Of a DNA stretch of 21,019 nt, positions 1-6,407 are shown piece after piece. The notes under the pieces were generated by a model. That model was not told the DNA's origin, searched no databases, and saw only the letters and a program-made list of their open reading frames with translations. A program made the position numbers and the translations under genes. Every line of letters starts with the position of its first letter. The first letter of the stretch is position 1. The DNA is from JBASTI01 sp964374025 (lineage in GTDB: Bacteria > Patescibacteriota > Minisyncoccia > Spechtbacterales > HO2-43-30): NCBI GenBank assembly GCA_964374025.1, contig CAYJWU010000015.1, positions 1 to 21,019 on the forward strand, given 5' to 3'.

Positions 1-71
1 GCGCTTTGAGAAAAAATTAAAAAATGAGTGTTCGGATTGAGCCCTGCGAGTGCCCGTTAGCTCGTATTTTT

Positions 72-100
72 ATTATACACCCTATGATAACTTTTGTCAA
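72..100 (-). promoter_or_regulatory. Perfect sigma70-type promoter firing leftward
   Basis: On the minus strand TTGACA (95-100) is followed by 17 bases and TATAAT (72-77), an exact consensus match. Transcription would start near position 65 and leave the window at base 1. No start codon with a convincing reading frame lies in the remaining 65 bases, so the product is outside the window. Such strength suits an RNA or highly expressed operon, but that is inference. Confidence 0.75.
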
Positions 101-182
101 GCAAAAATCAAAAGCGCCGAAAAGGACTTTTGATGAGAGGTTGCATATAAAGACTGTTTCAGTTGGTCGGGCCAGTGGGAGT

Positions 183-242
183 CGAGGGGTCATTCGACCC
201 CTCGGCAGGTCGGATGACCTGCCGGACCCCCGAAGTCTTCGG
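183..242. repeat. Cluster of three adjacent palindromes downstream of tRNA-Pro
   Basis: Three hairpins sit almost end to end: 183-191/196-204 (9 bp, 4-nt loop), 203-211/216-224 (9 bp, 4-nt loop) and 230-234/238-242 (5 bp, 3-nt loop). They begin right after the tRNA-Pro 3' end in its direction of transcription. No U-tract follows, so they look more like processing hairpins or a palindromic repeat insertion than a classical terminator. Confidence 0.6.
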
Positions 243-243
243 T

Positions 244-313
244 CGGGCTGCGGGGAATCGAACTCCGTCTTCACCCACCCCAAGGGTGTGCGCTGCCGTT
301 ACGCTACAGCCCG
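244..313 (-). tRNA. tRNA-Pro(GGG)
   Basis: The minus strand folds into a full cloverleaf: acceptor CGGGCTG/CAGCCCG, D stem GCGT/GCGC, anticodon stem CACCC/GGGTG with loop TTGGGGT (anticodon GGG), and a T arm with loop TTCGATT and one A-C mismatch in its stem. C1-G72 and the A at the discriminator position (base 243) are proline identity features in bacteria. CCA is not encoded directly; the next bases read CCG. The 5' end lies one base after the rpmB stop codon, so the two are probably cotranscribed and the tRNA is released by RNase P cleavage right behind the stop codon. Confidence 0.9.
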
Positions 314-314
314 A

Positions 315-527
315 TTACTTCGCTTCTTTGTACATTCCTTTAATACATTTCGTGCAGGCCCTTACGCGGTAGCCTGCGGGCATGCCGGATTTTGCGTGCC
401 ATAAACGTACCCACTGAAGATTTGGGTATTTACGGCGCTTGTGGGTTGGGTTATAATTACCACGAAGAAGCTTTCGCTTCCATTCCTGTTGAGATTGTTT
501 GCCGCATAATGGGCAACTTGTTGCCAT
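315..527 (-). CDS. rpmB: 50S ribosomal protein L28
   Basis: This 70-residue protein belongs to the large ribosomal subunit. It has the L28 core around residues 28-45 (KRRKYPNLQWVRLW) and two CxxC pairs, C5/C8 and C58/C61, which mark the zinc-binding form of L28. The length is normal for the family. The start is the ATG at 525-527; no Shine-Dalgarno is evident, and a weak promoter (TTGCAA, 16 bases, TATGCT, at 536-563) would give an almost leaderless message. It is divergent from the M50 protease gene, and the tRNA-Pro follows after one base. Confidence 0.93.
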   Translation of the reverse strand: MATSCPLCGKQSQQEWKRKLLRGNYNPTHKRRKYPNLQWVRLWHAKSGMPAGYRVRACTKCIKGMYKEAK

Positions 528-562
528 AATGAACTAGCATATCACTTTCTTAATTTTTTGCA

Positions 563-1198
563 ATGGGAGATTTTAATTTACTTATATTCCAATTAGCTGT
601 CCTTTTGATGTCAGTAGTAATCCACGAGGTATCTCATGGCATCGTGGCTCTTTGGCAGGGGGATCCGACGGCAAAGATGATGGGGCGGCTTACCCTTAAT
701 CCCATCAAGCATTTGGATATATGGGGGTCTATTGCCGTACCCTTGATGCTTTTTGTTTTTTCAGGAGGAAATTTCCTTTTCGGCTGGGCAAAGCCGGTGC
801 CCTATAATCCGTATAACCTCCGCAACCAAAAGTGGGGAGCCGCAATGGTTGGCGCGGCGGGGCCTATTTCAAATTTTTTGCTGGCAACTGTCTTTGGCAT
901 CGCTTTGAGATTTTTTCCGGGAACTTCCGATTTACCGTTTGTGCAAAATCTTTTTCAGCTTTTTATTATCATAGTAATGCTGAATATTCTTCTTGGCGTG
1001 TTCAACCTCGTCCCCATTCCTCCGCTTGACGGTTCAAAATTGCTTTTTTCGGTCCTCCCTCCTCATATGAGCCACATAAAAATTACTCTTGAGCGGTACG
1101 GCTTTATTATTTTGCTCTTCTTTATCTTTTTCGCCTTCCAATTTATTTTCCCGGTAGTTAACGCGGTATTTCGCCTTATAACGGGGATGGAGGCGTAG
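563..1198 (+). CDS. Site-2 protease family (M50) intramembrane metalloprotease
   Basis: This 211-residue membrane protein has the M50 signature HEVSH at residues 21-25 (zinc ligands H21 and H25, catalytic E22) inside the first hydrophobic helix. The second motif, NLVPIPPLDG, has ligand D156. Hydrophobic segments near residues 8-30, 53-72, 91-115, 128-150 and 175-200 make it polytopic. It is the compact form without a PDZ domain, common in CPR bacteria and Gram-positives, and would cleave membrane-embedded substrates. The substrate cannot be told from the context. The stop codon abuts the stop codon of the convergent efp gene. Confidence 0.93.
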   Translation: MGDFNLLIFQLAVLLMSVVIHEVSHGIVALWQGDPTAKMMGRLTLNPIKHLDIWGSIAVPLMLFVFSGGNFLFGWAKPVPYNPYNLRNQKWGAAMVGAAGPISNFLLATVFGIALRFFPGTSDLPFVQNLFQLFIIIVMLNILLGVFNLVPIPPLDGSKLLFSVLPPHMSHIKITLERYGFIILLFFIFFAFQFIFPVVNAVFRLITGMEA

Positions 1199-1771
1199 TT
1201 ATTTCGCCTTCTCGATTCGCCGCGCGTACTCGCCTGTTTCGGTGTTTATTTCTATGATGTCGCCCATTTCGATAAAGAGAGGGGTGTTGACCATAGCGCC
1301 AGTTTCCAGGGTTACGGGTTTGGTGCCGCCTTGGGCCGTATTGCCTTTTACGTTCGGTGGGGCCTCGGTTACCTTCAAACTGACTTTAACGGGCAGGGCG
1401 ACATTTATTATTTGGTCTTTGAAAATAAGCAGTCCTACCTCTTGATTTGGTTTTAGAAATTTCAGCGCGTCGCCTAGAACTTCCTTCGAGAGCTCAAAAC
1501 GATTCGAAGGATTATTTGTCTCACAAAAAACAAATTTGTCGCGATGGCCATAGATAAATTTAGCCGGCTTTTTTAGAACTTCGGCTTCCTCAAACCTGTC
1601 GCCCTGATGAAAGTTTCGCGTAAGCACATTTCCGGTAATAAGATTCCGGATTTTTGTTTGCGCTACGACGACATCCTGCGATTTTCCCATTTGTCTGAAT
1701 TCCAAAACTTCGTAGGGCTGTCCATCTAGAACAAATTGTACTCCACGTCTTAGGTCAAAATATGAAAGCAT
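1199..1771 (-). CDS. efp: Elongation factor P
   Basis: EF-P relieves ribosome stalling at polyproline stretches. The 190-residue product has the full three-domain length: an N-terminal KOW-like domain with the tip loop MGKSQ, whose K30 matches the modified Lys34 of E. coli EF-P, then two OB domains ending near a typical ITTETGEY-like segment (INTETGEYARR). No modification enzyme is seen in this window. The gene converges on the M50 protease with no intergenic base. Its upstream region (1772-1847) separates it from the divergent PaaX-like unit and contains a run of eight G at 1833-1840. Confidence 0.95.
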   Translation of the reverse strand: MLSYFDLRRGVQFVLDGQPYEVLEFRQMGKSQDVVVAQTKIRNLITGNVLTRNFHQGDRFEEAEVLKKPAKFIYGHRDKFVFCETNNPSNRFELSKEVLGDALKFLKPNQEVGLLIFKDQIINVALPVKVSLKVTEAPPNVKGNTAQGGTKPVTLETGAMVNTPLFIEMGDIIEINTETGEYARRIEKAK

Positions 1772-1847
1772 ATACTAATTTTTATTACACTTGTTGCACA
1801 AAGTCAAATTGTAACTTTTAGCTCAAACAGGAGGGGGGGGTAAAAAC

Positions 1848-1887
1848 TTTGTATACAATTATCACGATCGTGATAATTGTATACAAA
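1848..1887. promoter_or_regulatory. Perfect 40-bp palindrome upstream of the PaaX-like gene
   Basis: The two 20-base arms (1848-1867 and 1868-1887) are exact inverted complements with no spacer. Each arm contains the smaller palindrome TTGTATACAA, so four half-sites are stacked. It ends 27 bases before the PaaX-like ATG, where an operator would lie. The same core recurs in the palindrome downstream of the gene. Autoregulation by the adjacent wHTH protein is an inference; a terminal repeat of a mobile unit is the alternative. Confidence 0.85.
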
Positions 1888-1914
1888 AATGGTAACATAA
1901 TCTAAAATACAAAT

Positions 1915-2523
1915 ATGCGGAAGTCTACAATAATAAAAGGGTTGCTGCTTACTTTAGCTGCTGGCTCTGTTGTGACCATGCCTGGCGTGGCTATTCCTTT
2001 AGGCGCTTTGGTAAAAATACTGCTAGACGCTCAAAACGCGCCTATACCGGTGCATATTCCAGAAGAAAGCGACCCGGAAAAAGTGCGTCAAAGTATTTAT
2101 CGTCTCAAGAAAAATGAATATATAAAAATAAAATCAGTGGGTAAAAACAAATTTAAATTTGAGCTTACGAAAAAAGGCAGGAGGTTGCTCGCACAGTATA
2201 ATTTTTCAGATTTTAAGATAGAACCAAAAGGAGAATGGGATAGGCAGTGGCGGATATTCGTATTTGATATACCGGAAAAGAAAAGACAAATTAGAGATTC
2301 TCTGCGCAAGAAACTAAAAGAGATGGGCTTTTTAAGGTTTCAAAAAAGTGTGTGGATTTACCCTTTTGACTGCGAAGAAGAAATGCGCTACGTCTCTGAA
2401 TTTTTAGAAATACAGCCACACACAATAACGTTCACGGGAAAAATTCACGATGATCATCTCTTGCGTAAATACTTTCTTTACAAAGGCATCTTGAGCAAAC
2501 CAGATTTGCGAACGGCGAAGTAA
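1915..2523 (+). CDS. PaaX-like regulator with Cas2-fold C-terminal domain
   Basis: The 202-residue protein has a hydrophobic N-terminal helix (residues 6-37), a winged-helix-like region (about 45-95, with RQSIYRLKKNEYIKI and a wing ending TKKGRRLL), then a ferredoxin-like Cas2/PaaX-middle domain starting WRIFVFDIPEKKR at 112. D118 sits where Cas2 and PaaX-type proteins carry the conserved Asp after strand 1, and KSVWIYP (144-150) matches the next strand. Such proteins are often labelled Cas2 in CPR genomes, but no CRISPR array or cas1 is here. The ATG lacks a Shine-Dalgarno; TAAAAT at 1903-1908 could give a leaderless message. Related palindromes lie on both sides. Confidence 0.8.
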   Translation: MRKSTIIKGLLLTLAAGSVVTMPGVAIPLGALVKILLDAQNAPIPVHIPEESDPEKVRQSIYRLKKNEYIKIKSVGKNKFKFELTKKGRRLLAQYNFSDFKIEPKGEWDRQWRIFVFDIPEKKRQIRDSLRKKLKEMGFLRFQKSVWIYPFDCEEEMRYVSEFLEIQPHTITFTGKIHDDHLLRKYFLYKGILSKPDLRTAK

Positions 2524-2571
2524 GCGTAAGCTCCGTATAATAAATAATAAAAGGCGAGAGGAACTCGAGAA

Positions 2572-2621
2572 AAACTTTTGTATACAATTTACGCGGTCGC
2601 GTAAATTGTATACAAAAGTTT
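2572..2621. repeat. 50-bp inverted repeat downstream of the PaaX-like gene
   Basis: Arms 2572-2595 and 2598-2621 are perfectly complementary over 24 bp around a two-base centre. They contain the core TTGTATACAA twice, as does the 1848-1887 palindrome. The outer flanks also match: AAAACTTTTGTATACAATTT here against AAAACTTTGTATACAATT at 1844-1860. There is no U-tract on either strand, so it is not an ordinary terminator. Confidence 0.85.
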
Positions 2622-2659
2622 AGTCAATATACTGCATACTGCAAGAAAGGTAAACGCAA

Positions 2660-2698
2660 GATAATAAAAAGAAAGAGGGGCTAGTCACCTAGCCCCTC
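2660..2698 (-). terminator. Intrinsic terminator of the small minus-strand ORF
   Basis: On the minus strand a perfect 10-bp stem (2689-2698 with 2675-2684, loop GTGA) is followed by TTTCTTTTTATT. The stop codon of the 39-residue ORF (2681-2683) lies inside the descending arm of the stem. Confidence 0.85.
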
Positions 2699-2800
2699 GG
2701 CGAGTTTCTCTCTCCATTCCTTCGGGACCCGGACATTCCAAACGCCTGTAAAGGGATCATCCAACTCCACTACTACCGCCCAGTAAGTCGATACGATCAT
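2681..2800 (-). CDS. Small hypothetical membrane-anchored protein
   Basis: From the ATG at 2798-2800 the frame encodes 39 residues starting MIVSTYWAVVVELDDPF and ending in a charged tail. The frame stays open 39 bases further upstream to a TAG and would add EFAIFAAI, extending one continuous hydrophobic helix. A GGAG lies upstream of that segment, so translation may begin at a non-ATG codon there. The precise terminator directly after the frame supports a real transcript. No family is recognised; a single-pass membrane peptide is the most that can be said. Confidence 0.5.
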   Translation of the reverse strand: MIVSTYWAVVVELDDPFTGVWNVRVPKEWREKLAEGLGD

Positions 2801-2847
2801 TATCGCGGCGAAAATAGCGAATTCTCCTACTCCTTCAAACTAAGACA

Positions 2848-2867
2848 TTTCTATTTCCGTTGACAAA
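2848..2867 (+). promoter_or_regulatory. Upstream box shared by two promoters (copy 1)
   Basis: The sequence TTTCTATTTCCGTTGACAAA lies 32 bases upstream (TTGACA to TTGACA) of the rpsL -35 element. A near-identical copy (one extra T) occurs on the minus strand at 9863-9883, 21 bases upstream of another promoter's -35. Neither copy has a -10 at a good distance, so it looks like a factor-binding site rather than a core promoter. Confidence 0.55.
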
Positions 2868-2868
2868 C

Positions 2869-2920
2869 CAGTGCAAACCCAGTGCAAAGGATTGACAGCG
2901 ATGCGCTTCTTGAGTAGGAT
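2869..2920 (+). promoter_or_regulatory. rpsL (str operon) promoter with upstream direct repeats
   Basis: The core is TTGACA (2892-2897), 17 bases, TAGGAT (2915-2920). Two exact direct repeats CAGTGCAAA (2869-2877 and 2880-2888) are spaced 11 bases apart, one helical turn, just upstream of the -35. The predicted start site near 2927 is about 3 bases from the rpsL ATG, so the operon message should be leaderless or nearly so. Confidence 0.75.
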
Positions 2921-2929
2921 GGTCAATAT

Positions 2930-3343
2930 ATGCCAACTATTCATCAACTGATCAAACGGCCGAGAAGAAAAATAAAACGAAGGACAAAGACGCCGGCGCT
3001 CGCGCGGGGTTTTAATGCGCTCAAAAACAAGCCGATGAAATACTGGTCGCCTTTCAAACGGGGCGTGTGCACTAGGGTTACCACAACAACGCCCAAAAAG
3101 CCGAACTCCGCGCTTCGTAAAGTCGCGCGCGTGCGGCTTACAAACGGCATGGAGGTTACGGCGTATATCCCGGGAGAAGGACATAATCTTCAGGAGCACT
3201 CTGTCGTACTAATTCGCGGCGGAAGGGTAAAGGATTTGCCCGGAGTGCGCTATCATATTGTGCGCGGAGTGCTTGATACGGCGGGAGTAGAGGGCCGCAA
3301 ACAGCAAAGAAGTAAATACGGCGCTAAGCGCCCCAAAGAATAA
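2930..3343 (+). CDS. rpsL: 30S ribosomal protein S12
   Basis: S12 lies at the decoding centre of the small subunit. The 137-residue product begins MPTIHQLIKRPRRK and carries the hallmark TTTPKKPNSALRK and GGRVKDLPGVRYHIVRG blocks. It has the 13-residue insertion before KRGVCTRV that Gram-positive and CPR S12 proteins share, so its length is normal for that type. The lysines usually linked to streptomycin response (TPKKPNSA, DLPGVRY context) are of standard form. There is no Shine-Dalgarno; the promoter at 2892-2920 leaves almost no leader. It is the first gene of the str operon and rpsG follows after 2 bases. Confidence 0.97.
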   Translation: MPTIHQLIKRPRRKIKRRTKTPALARGFNALKNKPMKYWSPFKRGVCTRVTTTTPKKPNSALRKVARVRLTNGMEVTAYIPGEGHNLQEHSVVLIRGGRVKDLPGVRYHIVRGVLDTAGVEGRKQQRSKYGAKRPKE

Positions 3344-3345
3344 TA

Positions 3346-3813
3346 ATGAGACGAAGACGCCAAGTAAAAAGAGAAATACTTCCCGATCCCAAATACGATA
3401 ACCCGATTGTCGCGAGGTTCATAAATTATATTATGTGGGACGGCGAAAAAAGCGTAGCAAGAGAAGTTGTTTACGACGCTTTTGACATTATCGCGGAAAA
3501 AACAAAAAAAGAGGCGCTTGATGTTTTTGATGAAGCAATTAAAAATACCTCGCCAATGCTCGAGGTGAAATCAAAGAGAGTTGGCGGCGCTAACTATCAG
3601 GTGCCAAGGCCGGTAAGGGGGGACAGGCGCCTTACTCTTTCTTTGCGATGGATGATACAGGCCGCTCGTTCAAAAAAAGGCCAAAGGATGGCGGAGAAGC
3701 TCGCGGAGGAACTGATACAGGCCTCTTTGAACTCGGGCGCCGCGGTAAAGAAAAAGGACGATACCCACAGAATGGCACAGGCAAACAGGGCCTTCGCGCA
3801 TTTCGGCTGGTAA
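3346..3813 (+). CDS. rpsG: 30S ribosomal protein S7
   Basis: S7 nucleates assembly of the 30S head. The 155-residue protein has the usual length and the conserved start MRRRRQVKREILPDPKY, the central KSKRVGGANYQVPRPVRGDRR loop and the C-terminal AHFGW. It is encoded immediately after rpsL and 4 bases before fusA, the standard str operon order. In E. coli this region carries an S7 autoregulatory site between rpsL and rpsG; here the 2-base gap leaves no room for it. Confidence 0.97.
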   Translation: MRRRRQVKREILPDPKYDNPIVARFINYIMWDGEKSVAREVVYDAFDIIAEKTKKEALDVFDEAIKNTSPMLEVKSKRVGGANYQVPRPVRGDRRLTLSLRWMIQAARSKKGQRMAEKLAEELIQASLNSGAAVKKKDDTHRMAQANRAFAHFGW

Positions 3814-3817
3814 AAAT

Positions 3818-5923
3818 ATGGCGCGGCAATACCCCATTGAAAAAAACAGAGACATTGGCATTATCGCCCACATAGACGCCGGTAAGACAACGGTTACCGA
3901 GCGTATTTTATTTTACACGGGCATTTCCCATAAAATTGGGGAGGTTCATACGGGGGACACTATTATGGATTGGATGGAGCAGGAGAGAGAACGAGGAATT
4001 ACTATTACCGCCGCGGCAACTACTTGTTTTTGGGTTCCGCGGCAATATTCCAAAGACGATAAAGAAAACGAATATCGCATAAATATTATAGACACGCCCG
4101 GGCATGTTGACTTTACGGTTGAGGTGGAAAGGTCTTTGCGGGTGCTCGACGGCGGAGTGGTCGTGTTTGATGGGGTCGCGGGAGTTGAGCCGCAGTCGGA
4201 AACCGTCTGGCACCAGGCCGATAAATACAAGGTTCCAAGAATTTGTTTTATAAACAAACTAGATCGCATGGGCGCGAGCTTCGAGAAAAGCTATGGGTCT
4301 ATCCTTGATCGGCTTACAAAAAACGCTGTTCTAACGCAGTTGCCGATTGGCATAGAGGGCACATTTAGCGGTGTAGTTGATTTATTGGATCAAAAATCCT
4401 TTAGATTCTCGGGAGATAATGGAGAGAAAATTCTGGAGGGAGAGGTTCCCGATGACATGAAAGATATGGTTAAGAAAGAGCGCGAAAAACTTATTGAAAA
4501 AATCGCGGAACAAGACAATGCTCTGACCGAAAAATATCTTGCCGGTGAAAGCATGAGCGTTGATGAATTGCGTAAAGCGCTCCGGCGCGCGACAATAGAA
4601 AGCAATCTCGTGCCTGTGCTTTGCGGCAGCGCGCTTAAAAACAAAGGAGTACAGCTTGTGCTTGACGCTGTGGTGAATTATCTTCCTTCTCCGGCTGACA
4701 TGCCTCCCGTTAAAGGAGAAGACGCAAAGACAGGAGAAGAAAGTTTCCGCAAGCCGTCTGACGACGAAAAGTTCTCGGCGCTCGCGTTTAAGGTAGCCAC
4801 AGATCCTTATATCGGCCAGCTTGTGTACTTTAGGGTCTATTCCGGAAATCTTATGAAGGGCTCTTACGTGTTTAACGCCACAACCGGAGAAAAGGAGCGC
4901 CTCGGCCGCATAGTCCGTATGCACGCGAATCAGAGGGAAGAGGTAGACACTATTTACGCCGGAGAAATAGGAGCCGCCGTGGGCCTAAAGAAGACAACAA
5001 CCGGAGATACGCTTTCCGATCCAGATCACCCCATAATTCTTGAAAAGATTACTTTTCCCGAGCCAGTAATATCCATACGCATTGAGCCCAAGACCAAAGC
5101 GGATCAAGAAAAAATGGGTATGGCGCTTCATCGGCTCGTAGAAGAGGACCCCACATTCAGGGTGCAGACGGACCAGGAAACAGGAGACACTATAATATCC
5201 GGCATGGGGGAGCTCCATCTTGAAATTATAGTAGATAGGATGCTCCGCGAGTTTAGCGTTGGCGCGAATGTCGGCCAGCCGCAAGTCGCGTACCGCGAAA
5301 CGATCAAGAAAGAAGCTGAAGCGGAAGGTAAGTATATCCGTCAGTCAGGAGGCCGCGGACAGTATGGCCACGTATGGATTCGCGTAGAGTCCCTTGAACG
5401 AGGCGCGGGATTTGAATTTGTGGACGAGATAAAAGGGGGTATTATACCAAAGGAATATATATCTGCCGTGGAAAAAGGCGTTCGCGAGGCCATGGATAAA
5501 GGGGTGCTCGCCGGCTACCGCCTGATAGATTTCAAAGCCACGCTTTATGACGGCTCCTATCACGAAGTTGATTCCTCTGAAGCCGCGTTTAAGATAGCTG
5601 GGTCAATAGCATTGCAGGCAGCGGCGAAGCGCGCAGATCTTACGTTGCTTGAGCCGATAATGAAAGTAGAAGCTGTTGTGCCGGAGAGTTATATAGGAGA
5701 CGTTACGGGAGATCTTTCATCGAGAAGGGCGACTATTGAAGAAATGGGAGAAAGGGGTAATATGAAAACAGTTATGGCGATGTCGCCGCTTGCCAATATG
5801 TTTGGCTATGCCACGCATATTCGTTCCATGACTCAAGGGCGAGGATCATATACAATGGAATTCAGCCACTACGCTGAAGTGCCGCAAAATGTGGCGCTGG
5901 GAATTATCGAAGGGAGGAAATAA
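3818..5923 (+). CDS. fusA: Elongation factor G
   Basis: This translocase GTPase has 701 residues, full length for the family. The G1 motif AHIDAGKTT is at residues 17-25, G2 is RGITITAAA, G3 is DTPGHVDF and G4 is NKLDRMGASF. Domain II to V signatures follow, including GMGELHLEI, the domain IV loop region SGGRGQYGHVWI and the C-terminal MTQGRGSYTMEF. It starts 4 bases after rpsG. The tandem heptamer repeat begins exactly at its TAA stop codon. Nothing suggests a divergent paralogue (EF-G2). Confidence 0.98.
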   Translation: MARQYPIEKNRDIGIIAHIDAGKTTVTERILFYTGISHKIGEVHTGDTIMDWMEQERERGITITAAATTCFWVPRQYSKDDKENEYRINIIDTPGHVDFTVEVERSLRVLDGGVVVFDGVAGVEPQSETVWHQADKYKVPRICFINKLDRMGASFEKSYGSILDRLTKNAVLTQLPIGIEGTFSGVVDLLDQKSFRFSGDNGEKILEGEVPDDMKDMVKKEREKLIEKIAEQDNALTEKYLAGESMSVDELRKALRRATIESNLVPVLCGSALKNKGVQLVLDAVVNYLPSPADMPPVKGEDAKTGEESFRKPSDDEKFSALAFKVATDPYIGQLVYFRVYSGNLMKGSYVFNATTGEKERLGRIVRMHANQREEVDTIYAGEIGAAVGLKKTTTGDTLSDPDHPIILEKITFPEPVISIRIEPKTKADQEKMGMALHRLVEEDPTFRVQTDQETGDTIISGMGELHLEIIVDRMLREFSVGANVGQPQVAYRETIKKEAEAEGKYIRQSGGRGQYGHVWIRVESLERGAGFEFVDEIKGGIIPKEYISAVEKGVREAMDKGVLAGYRLIDFKATLYDGSYHEVDSSEAAFKIAGSIALQAAAKRADLTLLEPIMKVEAVVPESYIGDVTGDLSSRRATIEEMGERGNMKTVMAMSPLANMFGYATHIRSMTQGRGSYTMEFSHYAEVPQNVALGIIEGRK

Positions 5924-5976
5924 TTAGTAATTAGTAATTAGTAATTGGAAATTAGAAATTAGTAATTAGTAATTTA
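5921..5976 (+). repeat. Tandem heptamer repeat, 8 units of TAATTAG type
   Basis: Eight contiguous 7-base units (TAATTAG x3, TAATTGG, AAATTAG x2, TAATTAG, TAATTTA) fill the whole gap between the fusA stop and the next ATG. The first unit contains the fusA stop codon. A 7-base unit containing TAA and TAG places stop codons in all three forward frames. Confidence 0.85.
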
Positions 5977-5977
5977 T

Positions 5978-6238
5978 ATGTGGGCTAGCATAAAATCAAT
6001 TTTAAAAGATGAGAGGGCCAAGTGTATTATCATTGAAGATGGCGAGCCGCGTTATATTGTTATTCCCCTTGAGGAATACGAACAGTTGCGCAAAAAGGGA
6101 AAAAATAGTATAGTAGGAGAAAATTCGTGGGACGAGGAAAAGATTAACGGAGAAATTCAAGATATTGAAGAGCAAGGTCCCGAGCCTGAGCAAAGAGAAA
6201 GGGTATCAGCCATTAAAATAGAAGATTTGCCATTTTAG
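5978..6238 (+). CDS. Orphan Phd/YefM antitoxin-like protein
   Basis: The 86-residue acidic protein has an N-terminal segment CIIIEDGEPRYIVIPLEEYEQLRKK (residues 16-40) like the beta-hairpin and helix of Phd/YefM-type antitoxins, then a disordered acidic linker and a C-terminal motif IKIEDLPF. In Phd antitoxins the C-terminus wraps the toxin, but no toxin gene is next to it. Small proteins of this kind sit inside housekeeping operons in CPR genomes. A DNA-binding or regulatory role is an inference from family likeness only. It lies between fusA and tuf on the same strand. Confidence 0.6.
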   Translation: MWASIKSILKDERAKCIIIEDGEPRYIVIPLEEYEQLRKKGKNSIVGENSWDEEKINGEIQDIEEQGPEPEQRERVSAIKIEDLPF

Positions 6239-6407
6239 GGTGAAGTCACTATTGTCTATTGACTAAACAGAGATATTTGTATAAACTGGACTTTATGTAG
6301 TTAGGAAGAGTGCGATACCAATATACGAATGCATACTAATTATACGAATAGTTAGTTATTAGTATAATTCGAATGCATTAGCATATTAGCATCGCATTAA
6401 ATTTATT
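6239..6407 (+). promoter_or_regulatory. tuf leader with candidate promoter and long hairpin
   Basis: TTGACT (6259-6264) and TATAAA (6280-6285) form a weak candidate promoter with a short 15-base spacer. Downstream, AATGCAT (6328-6334) plus AATTATAC (6338-6345) pair with GTATAATT (6362-6369) plus ATGCATT (6373-6379), giving 15 bp interrupted by one symmetric 3x3 internal loop and closed by a 16-nt loop. The hairpin's right arm also holds a TATAAT. No Shine-Dalgarno precedes the tuf ATG. Confidence 0.5.

Noticed and set aside
160..235. Possible second tRNA on the minus strand (GCCCGACCA end)
   Set aside because: The would-be T arm is an 8-9 bp stem with a 4-nt loop, and no anticodon arm can be drawn; only the last nine bases resemble a tRNA end.
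24..404. Long plus-strand open frame across tRNA-Pro and the palindromes
   Set aside because: It runs antisense to the tRNA and rpmB, has no family resemblance and is explained by GC-rich palindromes lacking stops.
1915..2621. CRISPR-Cas locus suggested by the Cas2-like domain
   Set aside because: There is no repeat-spacer array and no other cas gene; the winged-helix plus Cas2-fold order is that of PaaX-like regulators.
2572..2621. Terminator of the PaaX-like gene
   Set aside because: The stem has a two-base centre and no U-tract; its kinship with the upstream palindrome argues for a DNA-level role.
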